A DNA stretch of 64,000 nt from Paenibacillus phyllosphaerae (lineage in GTDB: Bacteria > Bacillota > Bacilli > Paenibacillales > Paenibacillaceae). The notes beneath the pieces were generated by a model that had not been told where the DNA came from, did no database searches, and saw only the letters and a list, made by a program, of their open reading frames with translations. Made by a program: the position numbers and the translations under genes. The stretch is taken from positions 62,001-126,000 of the forward strand of contig NZ_JACHXK010000019.1 in the NCBI RefSeq assembly GCF_014192105.1. Direction: 5' to 3'. This document shows, one piece after another, positions 44,419-52,479 of this stretch. Within the stretch, counting starts at the first letter, position 1. Each line of letters begins with the position of its first letter.

Positions 44419-44470
44419 TTAATGACGTTAACTATTTTTAGTTCGTGTCATTTATATTTAACGACATTAA
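44419..44470. repeat. Pair of TTAAYGNCRTTAA palindromic elements
   Basis: TTAATGACGTTAA (44419-44431) and TTAACGACATTAA (44458-44470) are each near-palindromic and are also inverted copies of each other, able to form a ~14-bp stem with one mismatch. They lie in the convergent gap after the acidic protein gene. Related copies are at 58326-58453. Confidence 0.6.
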
Positions 44471-44480
44471 TAATAGGCTC

Positions 44481-44518
44481 AAAAAAGGCTCCCGCTCGAT
44501 AAAAGAGCAGGAGCCTTT
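44481..44518 (-). terminator. Terminator of the nucleoside operon
   Basis: Minus strand AAAGGCTCCTGCTC pairs with GAGCGGGAGCCTTT (G.U allowed), followed by TTT. Confidence 0.85.
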
Positions 44519-44543
44519 CCTGTACTTCTTCCCAACTAAACGA

Positions 44544-45281
44544 TTAGCCGCGTTCCCCAGCAAGTACGACCATCGCATTCAATGCAGCGCGGATCTCGGC
44601 TTCCACCGCTTCGGCCACGATATTGTTATGCGGATCGTACGCCTCGTCAACCTCCGTCGAATCGCCGTCGAGCGCAACGATCGCACCTGCGCGAATCCCC
44701 CGCAGCGACGCGATGACGTAAAGTGCCGCGATCTCCATCTCTACGGCAATGACGCCTGCGCGTTTGTACGTTTCATGCGGCAATTCCACCACGCCGCTGA
44801 AGAAAGCGTCGACCGTCAGCGTAATGCCTTTGCCGACCGAGGACGGCGCGCCAGCTTCCAATGCTGCCTTGTATAACGCAGCAGTAACCTCGCTATCGGC
44901 AACAGCCGGGAATGAAGAAGGAACAAGCTGCTTCGTCAACCCTTCCTCGCGAACTGCGGCCGTGCTGACGATGAGGCTGCCCGCCCGGTAACCGCCGGAC
45001 AACGCGCCTGCGGTACCGACGCGGATGATTGTCGTGACGCCGGCTTTAATCAGCTCCTCGAAGCAGACGGCTGCGCCCGGGCAACCTACTCCATGGCTGA
45101 CGACCGCTAGTTTCATGCCTTGATAGACACCGATGAACGTCCGATATTCTCTAGCAAAAGCCAACTCTCTGGCTTCTTCTAATTTGCCTGCAATGACTTC
45201 TGCCCGGAATGGATCGCCGCAGACGATCGCAAGCGGCGGCAGATCAGCAGGTTCAACGCGCAGAATTGGTAACAGTGCCAT
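44544..45281 (-). CDS. Nucleoside phosphorylase (PNP/uridine phosphorylase family)
   Basis: 245 residues from ATG 45281 (AAAGGAG 9 nt upstream); the frame extends to 45494 but overlaps the molybdoenzyme gene. Family features are AIVCGDPFRAEVIAGKL (phosphate contact), VSHGVGCPGAAVCFEELI, IIRVGTAGALSGGYRAGSL and AVEMEIAALYVIASL, the nucleoside-binding VEME loop. This is a hexameric-type PNP_UDP_1 enzyme that splits purine nucleosides or uridine with phosphate. It is the last gene of the nucleoside transport operon, which fits salvage of imported nucleosides. Uridine versus purine preference is not clear. Confidence 0.85.
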   Translation of the reverse strand: MALLPILRVEPADLPPLAIVCGDPFRAEVIAGKLEEARELAFAREYRTFIGVYQGMKLAVVSHGVGCPGAAVCFEELIKAGVTTIIRVGTAGALSGGYRAGSLIVSTAAVREEGLTKQLVPSSFPAVADSEVTAALYKAALEAGAPSSVGKGITLTVDAFFSGVVELPHETYKRAGVIAVEMEIAALYVIASLRGIRAGAIVALDGDSTEVDEAYDPHNNIVAEAVEAEIRAALNAMVVLAGERG

Positions 45282-45282
45282 A

Positions 45283-45954
45283 TTAGTCGAACTCCTTTCT
45301 GACCCACTCGTCTTCCGGAATCGGCAAGTCCTCACCGGAGAAGCGCTGTTCTTCGAAAGGATCCGCGTAATTGTGGAATCCATTGCGTTCCCAGAAGCCC
45401 GGGCGATCTTCGCGCATGAACTCGATTCCGCGCAGCCACTTGGCGCTCTTCCAGAAGTACAGATGCGGAACGAGGAGCCGCAGCGGGAAGCCATGCTTAT
45501 CTGTCAGCGGCTTATCGTCGTAACGGAATGCGAGCAATACGTCATCGTGCATGAGGTCTTCGAGCGGTACATTCGTCTCATAGTCGTTGTCCGCATGCAA
45601 CATGACATACTTAGCGTCAGGCTTCACTTTGAGGAGGTTATAGAAGTCGCGGAAGCGAATGCCCTCCCACTTCGTATCGAACTTCGACCAACGAGTTACG
45701 CAATGAATATCGCAACTAATCGTTGTCATCGGCATTGCTTGCAGCTCGTCCATCGAGAAAGTGCGTGTCTCTTCGACCTCGCCGAATACGCGCAGTTCCC
45801 ATTGGGAGAGATCATAGACCGGAACTTCCCCTTCATGCAGAATCGGGAAACGATCGGTCAGCATCTGCCCGGGAGGCAGCCTATGTTTCAGGTCGTCGGC
45901 GATCGCGATTTGCGGCGTCTTGGATTTCTTTAATCGATCTGCTTTATTATGCAT
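45283..45954 (-). CDS. Sulfite oxidase-like molybdopterin oxidoreductase (YuiH-type)
   Basis: 223 residues, AAAGGGGA 10 nt before ATG. The sulfite-oxidase molybdopterin domain is seen with SCDIHCVTRWSK (Cys85 probable Mo ligand), WEGIRFRDFYNLLKVKP, PLRLLVPHLYFWKSAKW and GFWERNGFH. No twin-arginine or other signal peptide is present, so it is probably cytosolic, as for B. subtilis YuiH. It sits between the second nucleoside permease (20-base gap) and the phosphorylase (1-base gap), which is an unexpected partner. ModA for molybdate uptake is encoded at 58489. Substrate unknown. Confidence 0.88.
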   Translation of the reverse strand: MHNKADRLKKSKTPQIAIADDLKHRLPPGQMLTDRFPILHEGEVPVYDLSQWELRVFGEVEETRTFSMDELQAMPMTTISCDIHCVTRWSKFDTKWEGIRFRDFYNLLKVKPDAKYVMLHADNDYETNVPLEDLMHDDVLLAFRYDDKPLTDKHGFPLRLLVPHLYFWKSAKWLRGIEFMREDRPGFWERNGFHNYADPFEEQRFSGEDLPIPEDEWVRKEFD

Positions 45955-45974
45955 GCTTTACAGATCCCCTTTCC

Positions 45975-46892
45975 TTACTTGCTGTCCATCCGGCCGGATT
46001 GGCGCAGATAGGATTTATCTTTGAAGAAGAGCATGACGACAATCGTAATGACGTAAGGCAGCATCATCGTAAAATGCGTCGGCAGCGAGAACCCCTGCAA
46101 GCGGATGCTGATCGCGTCCATAAAGCCGAACAAGAGGCTCGATGCCGTAACGCCAAGCGGGCTGCTCTGGCCGAGCATCGTAGCGACGAGCGCGATGAAG
46201 CCGCGGCCGGCCGTCATATTCTCTGCGAACAGCGTGACTTGGCCGAGCGACAGCTGCGCGCCGGCCAATGCGCACAATATGCCGCTTGCAAGGACGGCTC
46301 CGTATTGGTAACGGCGCACGCGGATGCCCAAGCTTTTGGCCGCCGTAATGTTCTCGCCTACCGCCATGAGACGGAAGCCCATGACCGTACGGAACATGAG
46401 GTATTGCAGACCCGCAGCCAAGACGAAAGCGAGATAGACAAGCGGCGTATGGCCGGACAGCACGTCGCCGACGACCGGGATGTCCTTGATGAGCGGAATG
46501 TCCCATTTGGGCAGACCTTTCATCGTTTGATCGTAGTATTGCCCTTTTACACCGAAGATCGCGAACAGGCTGAACGCGGTTAGTCCGGTCGCCAGGAAGT
46601 TCATGGCCGTACCGACGACGATCGCATTGGCCTGCAGCTGGATGGACAAATAGCCGAACAACAGCGCGAGCACCCCGACGCATACACACGCGAATAGAAT
46701 AGCGAGCAGTACATTCCCGAACAAATAATTGCCTAATATCGCGGTGAAGGCGCCTGTCAGCATCATCCCTTCAAGCGCGACATTGAAGATGCCGACCCGG
46801 GCGCAGAGCGCGCCGCCGAGCGCGGCGAGCAAGAGCGGTGCAACGGTGCGCAAGGTGGAGCTAAGAAGTGACCAATCAAGCAGAGTGTCCAT
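45975..46892 (-). CDS. nupQ: Nucleoside ABC transporter permease (NupQ/YufQ-like)
   Basis: 305 residues, about eight to nine membrane segments of the BPD_transp_2 family. Features are LLLAALGGALCARVGIFNVALEG, LSIQLQANAIVVGTAMNFLA and GRGFIALVATMLGQSSPLG. It overlaps the upstream permease gene by 17 bases. Together with the BMP lipoprotein, the double ATPase and the other permease it makes a purine/pyrimidine nucleoside importer like B. subtilis NupNOPQ. Confidence 0.87.
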   Translation of the reverse strand: MDTLLDWSLLSSTLRTVAPLLLAALGGALCARVGIFNVALEGMMLTGAFTAILGNYLFGNVLLAILFACVCVGVLALLFGYLSIQLQANAIVVGTAMNFLATGLTAFSLFAIFGVKGQYYDQTMKGLPKWDIPLIKDIPVVGDVLSGHTPLVYLAFVLAAGLQYLMFRTVMGFRLMAVGENITAAKSLGIRVRRYQYGAVLASGILCALAGAQLSLGQVTLFAENMTAGRGFIALVATMLGQSSPLGVTASSLLFGFMDAISIRLQGFSLPTHFTMMLPYVITIVVMLFFKDKSYLRQSGRMDSK

Positions 46893-47946
46893 CTGCAGCC
46901 CTCGCTTTCTTGCGTTTGATGAAGGAGAACGTGATCCGGGCGGAAACGAACAGAATCAAGCTCGATTGAATAACGCTCGAGATTTCCAGCGGCACTTCGG
47001 TATTCCGCTCGACGCCCATCCCGCCGGTCTGCAGGGCAGCCAGCAGAATGGCCGCGGCGACTGAGCCGATCGGATTCGAGCCGGCGAGCAGGGTCGCCAT
47101 GATGCCTGACCAAGCGTAACCCGGCGTGGACAACATATTATCGATGTATCGATACTGGGTACCGAGCACCTCGAACGTACCGGCCAAACCTGCGAGCGCG
47201 CCGCTCATCATCATGCTCATCAGCATGAGTCGGCCGCGGTTGACCCCGCCGTAAGCAGCGAACAGCGGGTTGCTGCCGAGCATCCGGATTTCATAGCCTT
47301 TCGTCGTATAACGCAGGAACAATGCCAGTAGTACGGCTATGACGATCGCGACGATGAAACCGGCATGCAGCGTCATGCCGTCGAACAGTTTGGGCATCCA
47401 GACGCTCTTATCGAGCATTGCCGTCTGCGCGCCGCCCGAGCCGCCTTTCTCCTTCAGCGGGAACGCGACCAGATAGCCAGCGAACAAAGACGCGATGTAA
47501 TTGAGCAGCAGCGTCGTAATCAGCAGGTTCATCCGGAACTTCGTATCCAGCCAACCGGCCAATGTCGACCACAGACCGCCAGCGAGCATGCCGGCTACGA
47601 TGGCAGCCAGCATTTTGACCACGCCGGGACCTGGGACATACAACGCAGCCAGCGCCGCGGCAAGCGCGCCGAAGATCATCTGCCCTTCCGCGCCAAGGTT
47701 GAAGAAACCTGCACGGAAAGCGAGCGATACGCCAAGCGCGGCGAAAATGATCGGAACTGCCCGCGTCAATGTGCTTGTCGTGAAATAGAAGCTGCCGAAT
47801 GCGCCTTTCCACATCTCCTGATAGGTCGTAAGCACTGAGCCTCCAACCGTCCAGATGGCGATCGCGCCAACCAGGAGGCCTAGCAGGATCGCCGCTAACG
47901 GCATCAGCAGGGCTTGCGCATAGGTGGACCAATTCAGCCGTCTCAA
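46876..47946 (-). CDS. nupP: Nucleoside ABC transporter permease (NupP/YufP-like)
   Basis: 356 residues from TTG 47946 (AGGAGGAG 7 nt upstream); TTGA overlaps the ATPase stop by 4 bases. About ten membrane segments of the BPD_transp_2 family. Features are LTRAVPIIFAALGVSLAFRAGFFNLGAEGQ, LDTKFRMNLLITTLLLNYI and AGLAGTFEVLGTQYRYID. It is the longer of the two permeases, as in NupP and E. coli-type simple-sugar permeases. Tight overlaps on both sides indicate coupled translation. Confidence 0.87.
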   Translation of the reverse strand: MRRLNWSTYAQALLMPLAAILLGLLVGAIAIWTVGGSVLTTYQEMWKGAFGSFYFTTSTLTRAVPIIFAALGVSLAFRAGFFNLGAEGQMIFGALAAALAALYVPGPGVVKMLAAIVAGMLAGGLWSTLAGWLDTKFRMNLLITTLLLNYIASLFAGYLVAFPLKEKGGSGGAQTAMLDKSVWMPKLFDGMTLHAGFIVAIVIAVLLALFLRYTTKGYEIRMLGSNPLFAAYGGVNRGRLMLMSMMMSGALAGLAGTFEVLGTQYRYIDNMLSTPGYAWSGIMATLLAGSNPIGSVAAAILLAALQTGGMGVERNTEVPLEISSVIQSSLILFVSARITFSFIKRKKARAADGHSA

Positions 47947-49442
47947 CGTTGTTCTCCTCCTGCCATAAGAATACTGATCTGCTCCTCCGTCGCTTCTTCG
48001 GCAGTGAGCTCGCCGGCGATTCGACCTTCGAATAAGACGAGAATACGATCGGATAATTTCAGAATTTCAGTAAGTTCCGAAGATACGAGCAGGATCGCTC
48101 CTTGCTCTTCCCTTCGTTTCAAGAGCGCTTCGTGAATCGTCTCCATCGCGCCGATATCAACGCCGCGCGTCGGCTCAGCCGCAATGACGAACGGCGTACC
48201 GTGCGCCATCTCGCGGGCAACGATCAACTTCTGCATATTGCCCCCGGATAGATGGCCCGCCTTTGTATCGAGCGATCCGGTCTTAATGTTGAAAGAGCGG
48301 ACCCAATCCGCCATCGTCTGGCGGATCTGCGATTTACGAAGGATTCCGCCCTTGCTGAACGAACGCAGATGACCCATAAGGCCGTTATCGGTCACGCTCT
48401 CTTCTTTGGCCGAACCCCACATATAGCGATCTTCCGGAATATGGGCAAGGCCGGCTTCGCGAAATTGGAACGGGGATCGTCCGGTTACATCTTGACCCGA
48501 CAACGCAACTTTGCCAACATCGATCCGGCGCAGACCGGTAACCGCTTGAAGCAGCTCGGACTGGCCATTGCCGGATACGCCGGCGACGCCGACGATTTCA
48601 CCGGCCCGCACCTGGAAGCTAACCTGATCGAGCAGCGGCTTCGCGCCTTTGCCGCCCCGGACTGTCACTTGCTGCACATCAAGGATAGGCTGGCCGGGTA
48701 CCATATGCTTCTTCTCCAATTTCACCAGCTCGCGTCCGACCATTAATGAAGAGAGTTGCAATGCATCGGTATCTTTCGCACGCACCGTCCCTGTCACTCG
48801 GCCATCCCGCAGTACCGTAATGCGTTCCGAGGAATCCAGCACCTCATGCAGCTTATGGCTGATGAGAATGAAGCTGATCCCTTGCTCGGACAGCCGCTTG
48901 ATCGCCTTGAGCAGCCATTCCACCTCGAGCGGCGTTAACGCTCCGGTAGGCTCGTCCATAATGACGATCTTGGCGCCTTGATTCAGCACCTTCAGTATCT
49001 CGATCCGCTGTTGAACGCCGACCGGACATTCTGCGACTTTGGCCCATGGGTCTACAGGCATGCCGTATTTCTCCGACAAAGCCTTCACCTGTTCGGCTGC
49101 CGCTTTACGATCGAATGTCACGCCGGCCTTCGGCTCGCGGCCGATGACGATGTTCTCCGCGACGGTGAACGAAGGGAACAGCATAAAGTGCTGGTGGACC
49201 ATGCCGATTCCCGCTGCAATCGCGTCGGAAGGCGACGAGAACGACTGCTCCGTCCCATTCATGTAGATCCGTCCTTCCGACGGCTGCTCTTCTCCGTACA
49301 AAATACGCATCAAAGTCGATTTGCCGGCACCGTTCTCGCCGACAAGCGCATGAACCTCTCCTGCTTCCAGCGAGAAATCGACGCCTGAATTGGCAGTCAG
49401 ACTGCCATATCGCTTCGTGATGCCTTTCATCTGCAGCAGCAT
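47943..49442 (-). CDS. nupO: Nucleoside ABC transporter ATP-binding protein (NupO/YufO-like)
   Basis: 499 residues from ATG 49442 (GGAAAGGAG upstream); the frame to 49490 is not supported. Two fused ATPase domains. Domain 1 has GENGAGKSTLMRIL, then MVHQHFMLFPSFTVAENIV, a weak signature and IVIMDEPTGALTPLEV. Domain 2 (from ~255) has degenerate Walker A VSGNGQSELLQAV, signature LSGGNMQKLIVAREM and VIAAEPTRGVD. This is the MglA/RbsA-type double ATPase used by BMP-dependent nucleoside importers. It lies 129 bases after the BMP gene, with a hairpin between. Confidence 0.92.
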   Translation of the reverse strand: MLLQMKGITKRYGSLTANSGVDFSLEAGEVHALVGENGAGKSTLMRILYGEEQPSEGRIYMNGTEQSFSSPSDAIAAGIGMVHQHFMLFPSFTVAENIVIGREPKAGVTFDRKAAAEQVKALSEKYGMPVDPWAKVAECPVGVQQRIEILKVLNQGAKIVIMDEPTGALTPLEVEWLLKAIKRLSEQGISFILISHKLHEVLDSSERITVLRDGRVTGTVRAKDTDALQLSSLMVGRELVKLEKKHMVPGQPILDVQQVTVRGGKGAKPLLDQVSFQVRAGEIVGVAGVSGNGQSELLQAVTGLRRIDVGKVALSGQDVTGRSPFQFREAGLAHIPEDRYMWGSAKEESVTDNGLMGHLRSFSKGGILRKSQIRQTMADWVRSFNIKTGSLDTKAGHLSGGNMQKLIVAREMAHGTPFVIAAEPTRGVDIGAMETIHEALLKRREEQGAILLVSSELTEILKLSDRILVLFEGRIAGELTAEEATEEQISILMAGGEQR

Positions 49443-49520
49443 GCTAGATTTCTCCTTTCCTTTTGCATCAATCGACAATCTATTCCTCATCCTATCACAA
49501 AAAGGGCTTAAGACAAGAGA

Positions 49521-49546
49521 AACCGGCTGCTGGTGGGCAACCGGTT
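49521..49546 (-). promoter_or_regulatory. Hairpin between the BMP and ATPase genes
   Basis: AACCGG and CCGGTT arms around a ~14-nt loop, without a T-run. It is well placed to stabilise or partially terminate the transcript, so that the binding protein is made in excess over the transporter subunits. Confidence 0.4.
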
Positions 49547-49571
49547 CGAATCGCTATTGCAAGTGTGCGCA

Positions 49572-50651
49572 TTATTGTGCCAGTGGGTTGGTTACAACAA
49601 TGGCGCCAGAAACGATATCATCACGAATTTTTTTCAGCTTGTCCACATTCTCTTGACCGATGAATGCGCTAAGCGGCGATGTCGACTCTGCAGTAACGAA
49701 GGTAACGCCAACGCCATTTTCTTTCAGACCATAGCTGATCGAGCCGTAAGTAAAGTTTCCTGCTGCGAAATCTTTGGCGGTTTCATACGTTACGGTATCT
49801 GTTTCTTTCAGCTGGGACAGGACAACGTGCTCAGGATCTTCGCCTGTGCGGTCCGTATCTTGACCTGCTGTGTAGAATCCTTTTTCCTTCGCGGCTTCGA
49901 ATACGCCGGAATCGCCGACTGCAGCCATGCCTGCGATGAAGTCCGCGCCTTTTTGGTTCTGAAGCAACGCAAGTTCTTTTGCTTTGGCAGGGTCCGTGAA
50001 GCTGCCGACATAGTTGATCAGGAACGTCGCGTCAGGCTTAACGGATTTCAGGCCTTGGTCGAAGCCCGATGTATACTTGCTGAGCAGCGGAGCGTCCATC
50101 GCTACAATCGCGCCGACTGTGCCGGTCTTCGTGGAAAGACCTGCTGCCGCGCCAAGCAGGTAAGCCGCTTCGTACTCACGGAATTCGATGCTGCGGATAT
50201 TCGGAGCGTCAACAACCGTATCGATAATCGCGAAAGCTTGGTCCGGATTCTCTGCGGCTACTTTCGTCAGCGCATCCGCTGCCGTGTAAGCTGCAGTAAT
50301 GATCAAGTCATATTTCTCCGCAACTGCCGCACGCAGGTTCTGCTCGACTTGCGTAGGGTCTGCGGATTCGATTACCTTCGTTTCGAGGTTGAATTCGCCG
50401 GCTGCCTTATCCAGACCTTCGACCATCTGGGTGAAGAATTGGTTCACCCCGATTTTCTCAGGTGTCACGAGCGCGACGCGTTTCTTCGCCTCCGTGTCGG
50501 AGTTGCCTGCTGCTGCCTCATTGTTCGCTGCTGCGTTTCCTGTCGTGTTGCCTGCTGCATTGTTCCCGCCATTGTTGTTGCCGCCGCCGCATGCGCTTAG
50601 CACCGTTGCAACGAGCAGCAGAACGGCTGTAAGTACGGTCCACTTTTTCAT
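49572..50651 (-). CDS. nupN: BMP-family nucleoside-binding lipoprotein (NupN/YufN-like)
   Basis: 359 residues. A lipoprotein signal peptide ends in LSACGGG with Cys21 as the lipidated residue, then a Gly/Asn-rich linker. The BMP (PnrA/Med) domain spans ~50-359: VALVTPEKIGVNQFFTQMVE, YDLIITAAYTAADALTKVA, FREYEAAYLLGAAAGL, GADFIAGMAAVGDSGVFEAA. It captures purine or other nucleosides outside the membrane for the importer encoded downstream. A promoter is visible upstream at 50701-50729. Confidence 0.9.
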   Translation of the reverse strand: MKKWTVLTAVLLLVATVLSACGGGNNNGGNNAAGNTTGNAAANNEAAAGNSDTEAKKRVALVTPEKIGVNQFFTQMVEGLDKAAGEFNLETKVIESADPTQVEQNLRAAVAEKYDLIITAAYTAADALTKVAAENPDQAFAIIDTVVDAPNIRSIEFREYEAAYLLGAAAGLSTKTGTVGAIVAMDAPLLSKYTSGFDQGLKSVKPDATFLINYVGSFTDPAKAKELALLQNQKGADFIAGMAAVGDSGVFEAAKEKGFYTAGQDTDRTGEDPEHVVLSQLKETDTVTYETAKDFAAGNFTYGSISYGLKENGVGVTFVTAESTSPLSAFIGQENVDKLKKIRDDIVSGAIVVTNPLAQ

Positions 50652-50700
50652 AGTTACTTGTTTCTCTCCCTTCCTCTAGTAAAAACGCTTATATCCTTAC

Positions 50701-50729
50701 AATCTAGTCGGAAATACGATTAATGTCAA
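50701..50729 (-). promoter_or_regulatory. Promoter of the nucleoside operon
   Basis: Minus strand TTGACA (50729-50724), 17-base spacer, TAGATT (50706-50701), about 50 bases before the BMP start. The rest of the 314-base gap 50652-50965 is AT-rich with no further feature seen except the terminator at 50904. Confidence 0.65.
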
Positions 50730-50902
50730 TGAAAAATTAGTGCGAATGCGAATATTCTGTCGAATTTATGTTGAAATTGTCGGATTTAGAGGTTATTCAT
50801 CCCTTTCTTTTCCTATTATGTGCAGCGATAGCCTGAATTACGCATATTTCGCGTTACTAAAGGAGCACATGGCTATCCGCCAAATTAACGATAACTAGCA
50901 GC

Positions 50903-50931
50903 AAAAAACGCCGAAGGCTCCCCTCGGCGTT
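50903..50931 (-). terminator. Terminator of the 95-residue protein gene
   Basis: Minus strand AACGCCGA pairs with TCGGCGTT around a ~9-nt loop, followed by TTTT. It lies 35 bases past the stop codon at 50966. Confidence 0.8.
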
Positions 50932-50965
50932 CTCGCTTTACCTTCCGTCCTGCCTTATGTATCGC

Positions 50966-51253
50966 TTAGCTGTTATACAGCGAACTCATGCAATCGACGA
51001 ACATTTTATTATATTGCGTTCTGGTCAGATCGTGATTGCTCGTAATGTCCCGGCCAAGAAACTCGTACCACTCGATGACGGTCTGATCCTTCTTGTACAC
51101 GAACTTGCCGTTCGTCATGCTGAACGTCTCGTTGTCGATGTTCGGGACGTTCGCATAGTCCAGCGGAATCCCTTGCTCGTCTGCCGCCATTTGCGCCAGC
51201 AGAATCAGCATTTTGAACGGGTCGTTGTACATTTCGAATTGTTCTTCGCTCAT
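50966..51253 (-). CDS. Small acidic hypothetical protein
   Basis: 95 residues. ATG 51253 is preceded by AAGGAG 10 nt upstream. Sequence is soluble and acidic (MSEEQFEMYNDPFKMLILLA, DYANVPNIDNETFSMTNGKF, QTVIEWYEFLGRDITSNHDL). No family recognised. The ribosome binding site lies inside the last codons of the candidate small membrane protein at 51260, so the genes at 51926, 51478 and 51253 may form one unit. Confidence 0.65.
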   Translation of the reverse strand: MSEEQFEMYNDPFKMLILLAQMAADEQGIPLDYANVPNIDNETFSMTNGKFVYKKDQTVIEWYEFLGRDITSNHDLTRTQYNKMFVDCMSSLYNS

Positions 51254-51259
51254 TCGTAA

Positions 51260-51478
51260 TCACTCCTTCTCACACTCTCGAATGAAACGCGCCTCGCCTT
51301 TACGACGACGCAGCCGTTTCACCTTGTGCACCCATCTTATCGTACCCGATTGTGCCTTGAGAATATGACCGCACCATATGGTGATAATTTCGAAGAAAGT
51401 AATTAGAATCACGATAGAACCGACCGCTTGAACGCTATTACTCCGCTGGCGTGAAGCCCTCTTCAGCCAAGTATTCAT
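51260..51478 (-). CDS. Possible small membrane protein with basic flanks
   Basis: 72 residues if started at ATG 51478, overlapping the upstream gene by 41 bases. One hydrophobic helix (AVGSIVILITFFEIITIWCG) is flanked by basic segments (RASRQR before; RWVHKVKRLRRRKGEARF after). The ribosome site is weak (AAGAAG). It would fill an otherwise empty ~185-base gap and its end carries the next gene's ribosome site. Coding status is uncertain. Confidence 0.35.
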   Translation of the reverse strand: MNTWLKRASRQRSNSVQAVGSIVILITFFEIITIWCGHILKAQSGTIRWVHKVKRLRRRKGEARFIRECEKE

Positions 51479-51926
51479 GCGCTTCTTCTATCGTCTCGAA
51501 GGCAGCCTCCAGATTGATCCCGGCAAAAATATACCACAGCTCGTCTTCGAATTTCACTGTCAGCGTCTGATTGTCAGGCCCATTCCACAGCCGCTCTTTC
51601 GCTTTCTTCTTCCGCTTCCGTTTGGACTCGACAACTGGCGCTTCCTCGCGCACCGACAGCGATTGGATCGACTGCTCGATCAGGGATCGAATGGCCTGCG
51701 CATCCAAGTCGCGCAGATTGACGAACCCTTTGTCATCGGTTGCTGCCCCTTCAACTAGCCCTGCGTAGATGTAGCCGTTCCCGTTCGGATGCAGATGATA
51801 CACGACGTTCTTCTTATCGTACAAGCTTGCTTCGTAACCAAAATTGATGCGTCCAAGGGACACATCCTTCCGCTCTAGCTGCGGGAAGGAAGAGATAATA
51901 GCGAGTTTGTCTTCGAAACTTAACAT
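51438..51926 (-). CDS. Hypothetical protein with central Lys/Arg-rich linker
   Basis: 162 residues, ACGGAGGCTGAC before ATG. Two halves are seen: ~1-95 (LGRINFGYEASLYDKKNVVY, GNGYIYAGLVEGAATDDKGF) and ~115-162 (GPDNQTLTVKFEDELWYIFA, AAFETIEEAHEYLAEEG), joined by SKRKRKKKAKER. Soluble, no family recognised. Both halves contain a YIYAG/WYIFAG-like strand. Confidence 0.6.
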   Translation of the reverse strand: MLSFEDKLAIISSFPQLERKDVSLGRINFGYEASLYDKKNVVYHLHPNGNGYIYAGLVEGAATDDKGFVNLRDLDAQAIRSLIEQSIQSLSVREEAPVVESKRKRKKKAKERLWNGPDNQTLTVKFEDELWYIFAGINLEAAFETIEEAHEYLAEEGFTPAE

Positions 51927-52057
51927 GTCAGCCTCCGTGTTCGTTATTCAAGTGATTATAGCACAGTCCCTTCAGCTGGCAAAAACCTACGCGAACCGTG
52001 ACGCATTCACATATATTGCAAGAGTAACCATGCCATGCGAAAAAGGAGTGTTAGACG

Positions 52058-52312
52058 ATGTTTCCACCGAACCAAAGTTTCACGCCAGGCGCCATGCCGC
52101 CATCTGCGACCGTCGCCCAAAAAGCGGCTGCCCTGCTCGGACGGCAAGTCGGCATCTCCCTTCGCGACGGGACCGGCGTATCCGGCACGTTATGCAGCAT
52201 ACAAGGCGGCGAAATTTACATCATGCAGTATTTGTACGCCAGTCAGTTCGCCACCTTCCATTATCCGTTACAGGATGTAGCCGATATTAACCCGTTCCCC
52301 GCGTGCCGATAG
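52058..52312 (+). CDS. Small hypothetical protein, Sm-like sequence pattern
   Basis: 84 residues, AAGGAG 11 nt before ATG 52058. After a flexible N-terminus, the segment LGRQVGISLRDGTGVSGTLC, SIQGGEIYIMQYL resembles the first strands of an Lsm/Hfq fold ('G..V.V.L.DG..V.G.L..I..G.IYI'). This is a pattern reading, not a proven match. Soluble and near-neutral. Divergent from the gene at 51438. Confidence 0.6.
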   Translation: MFPPNQSFTPGAMPPSATVAQKAAALLGRQVGISLRDGTGVSGTLCSIQGGEIYIMQYLYASQFATFHYPLQDVADINPFPACR

Positions 52313-52479
52313 CGAGAATGCCTTGGCATATAAGCGCGAAGGACGCCGCCCATCATGCCGCGCATGTCGGTTGGCGTCCTTTTTCGCGCAAATTTAGCGT
52401 AGCCCTCTTGCACTATATTGATACATTTTGTATCATCAAAAGAGATTGCGACTTGAATTCGACTACTGCGAGGTGTCCC

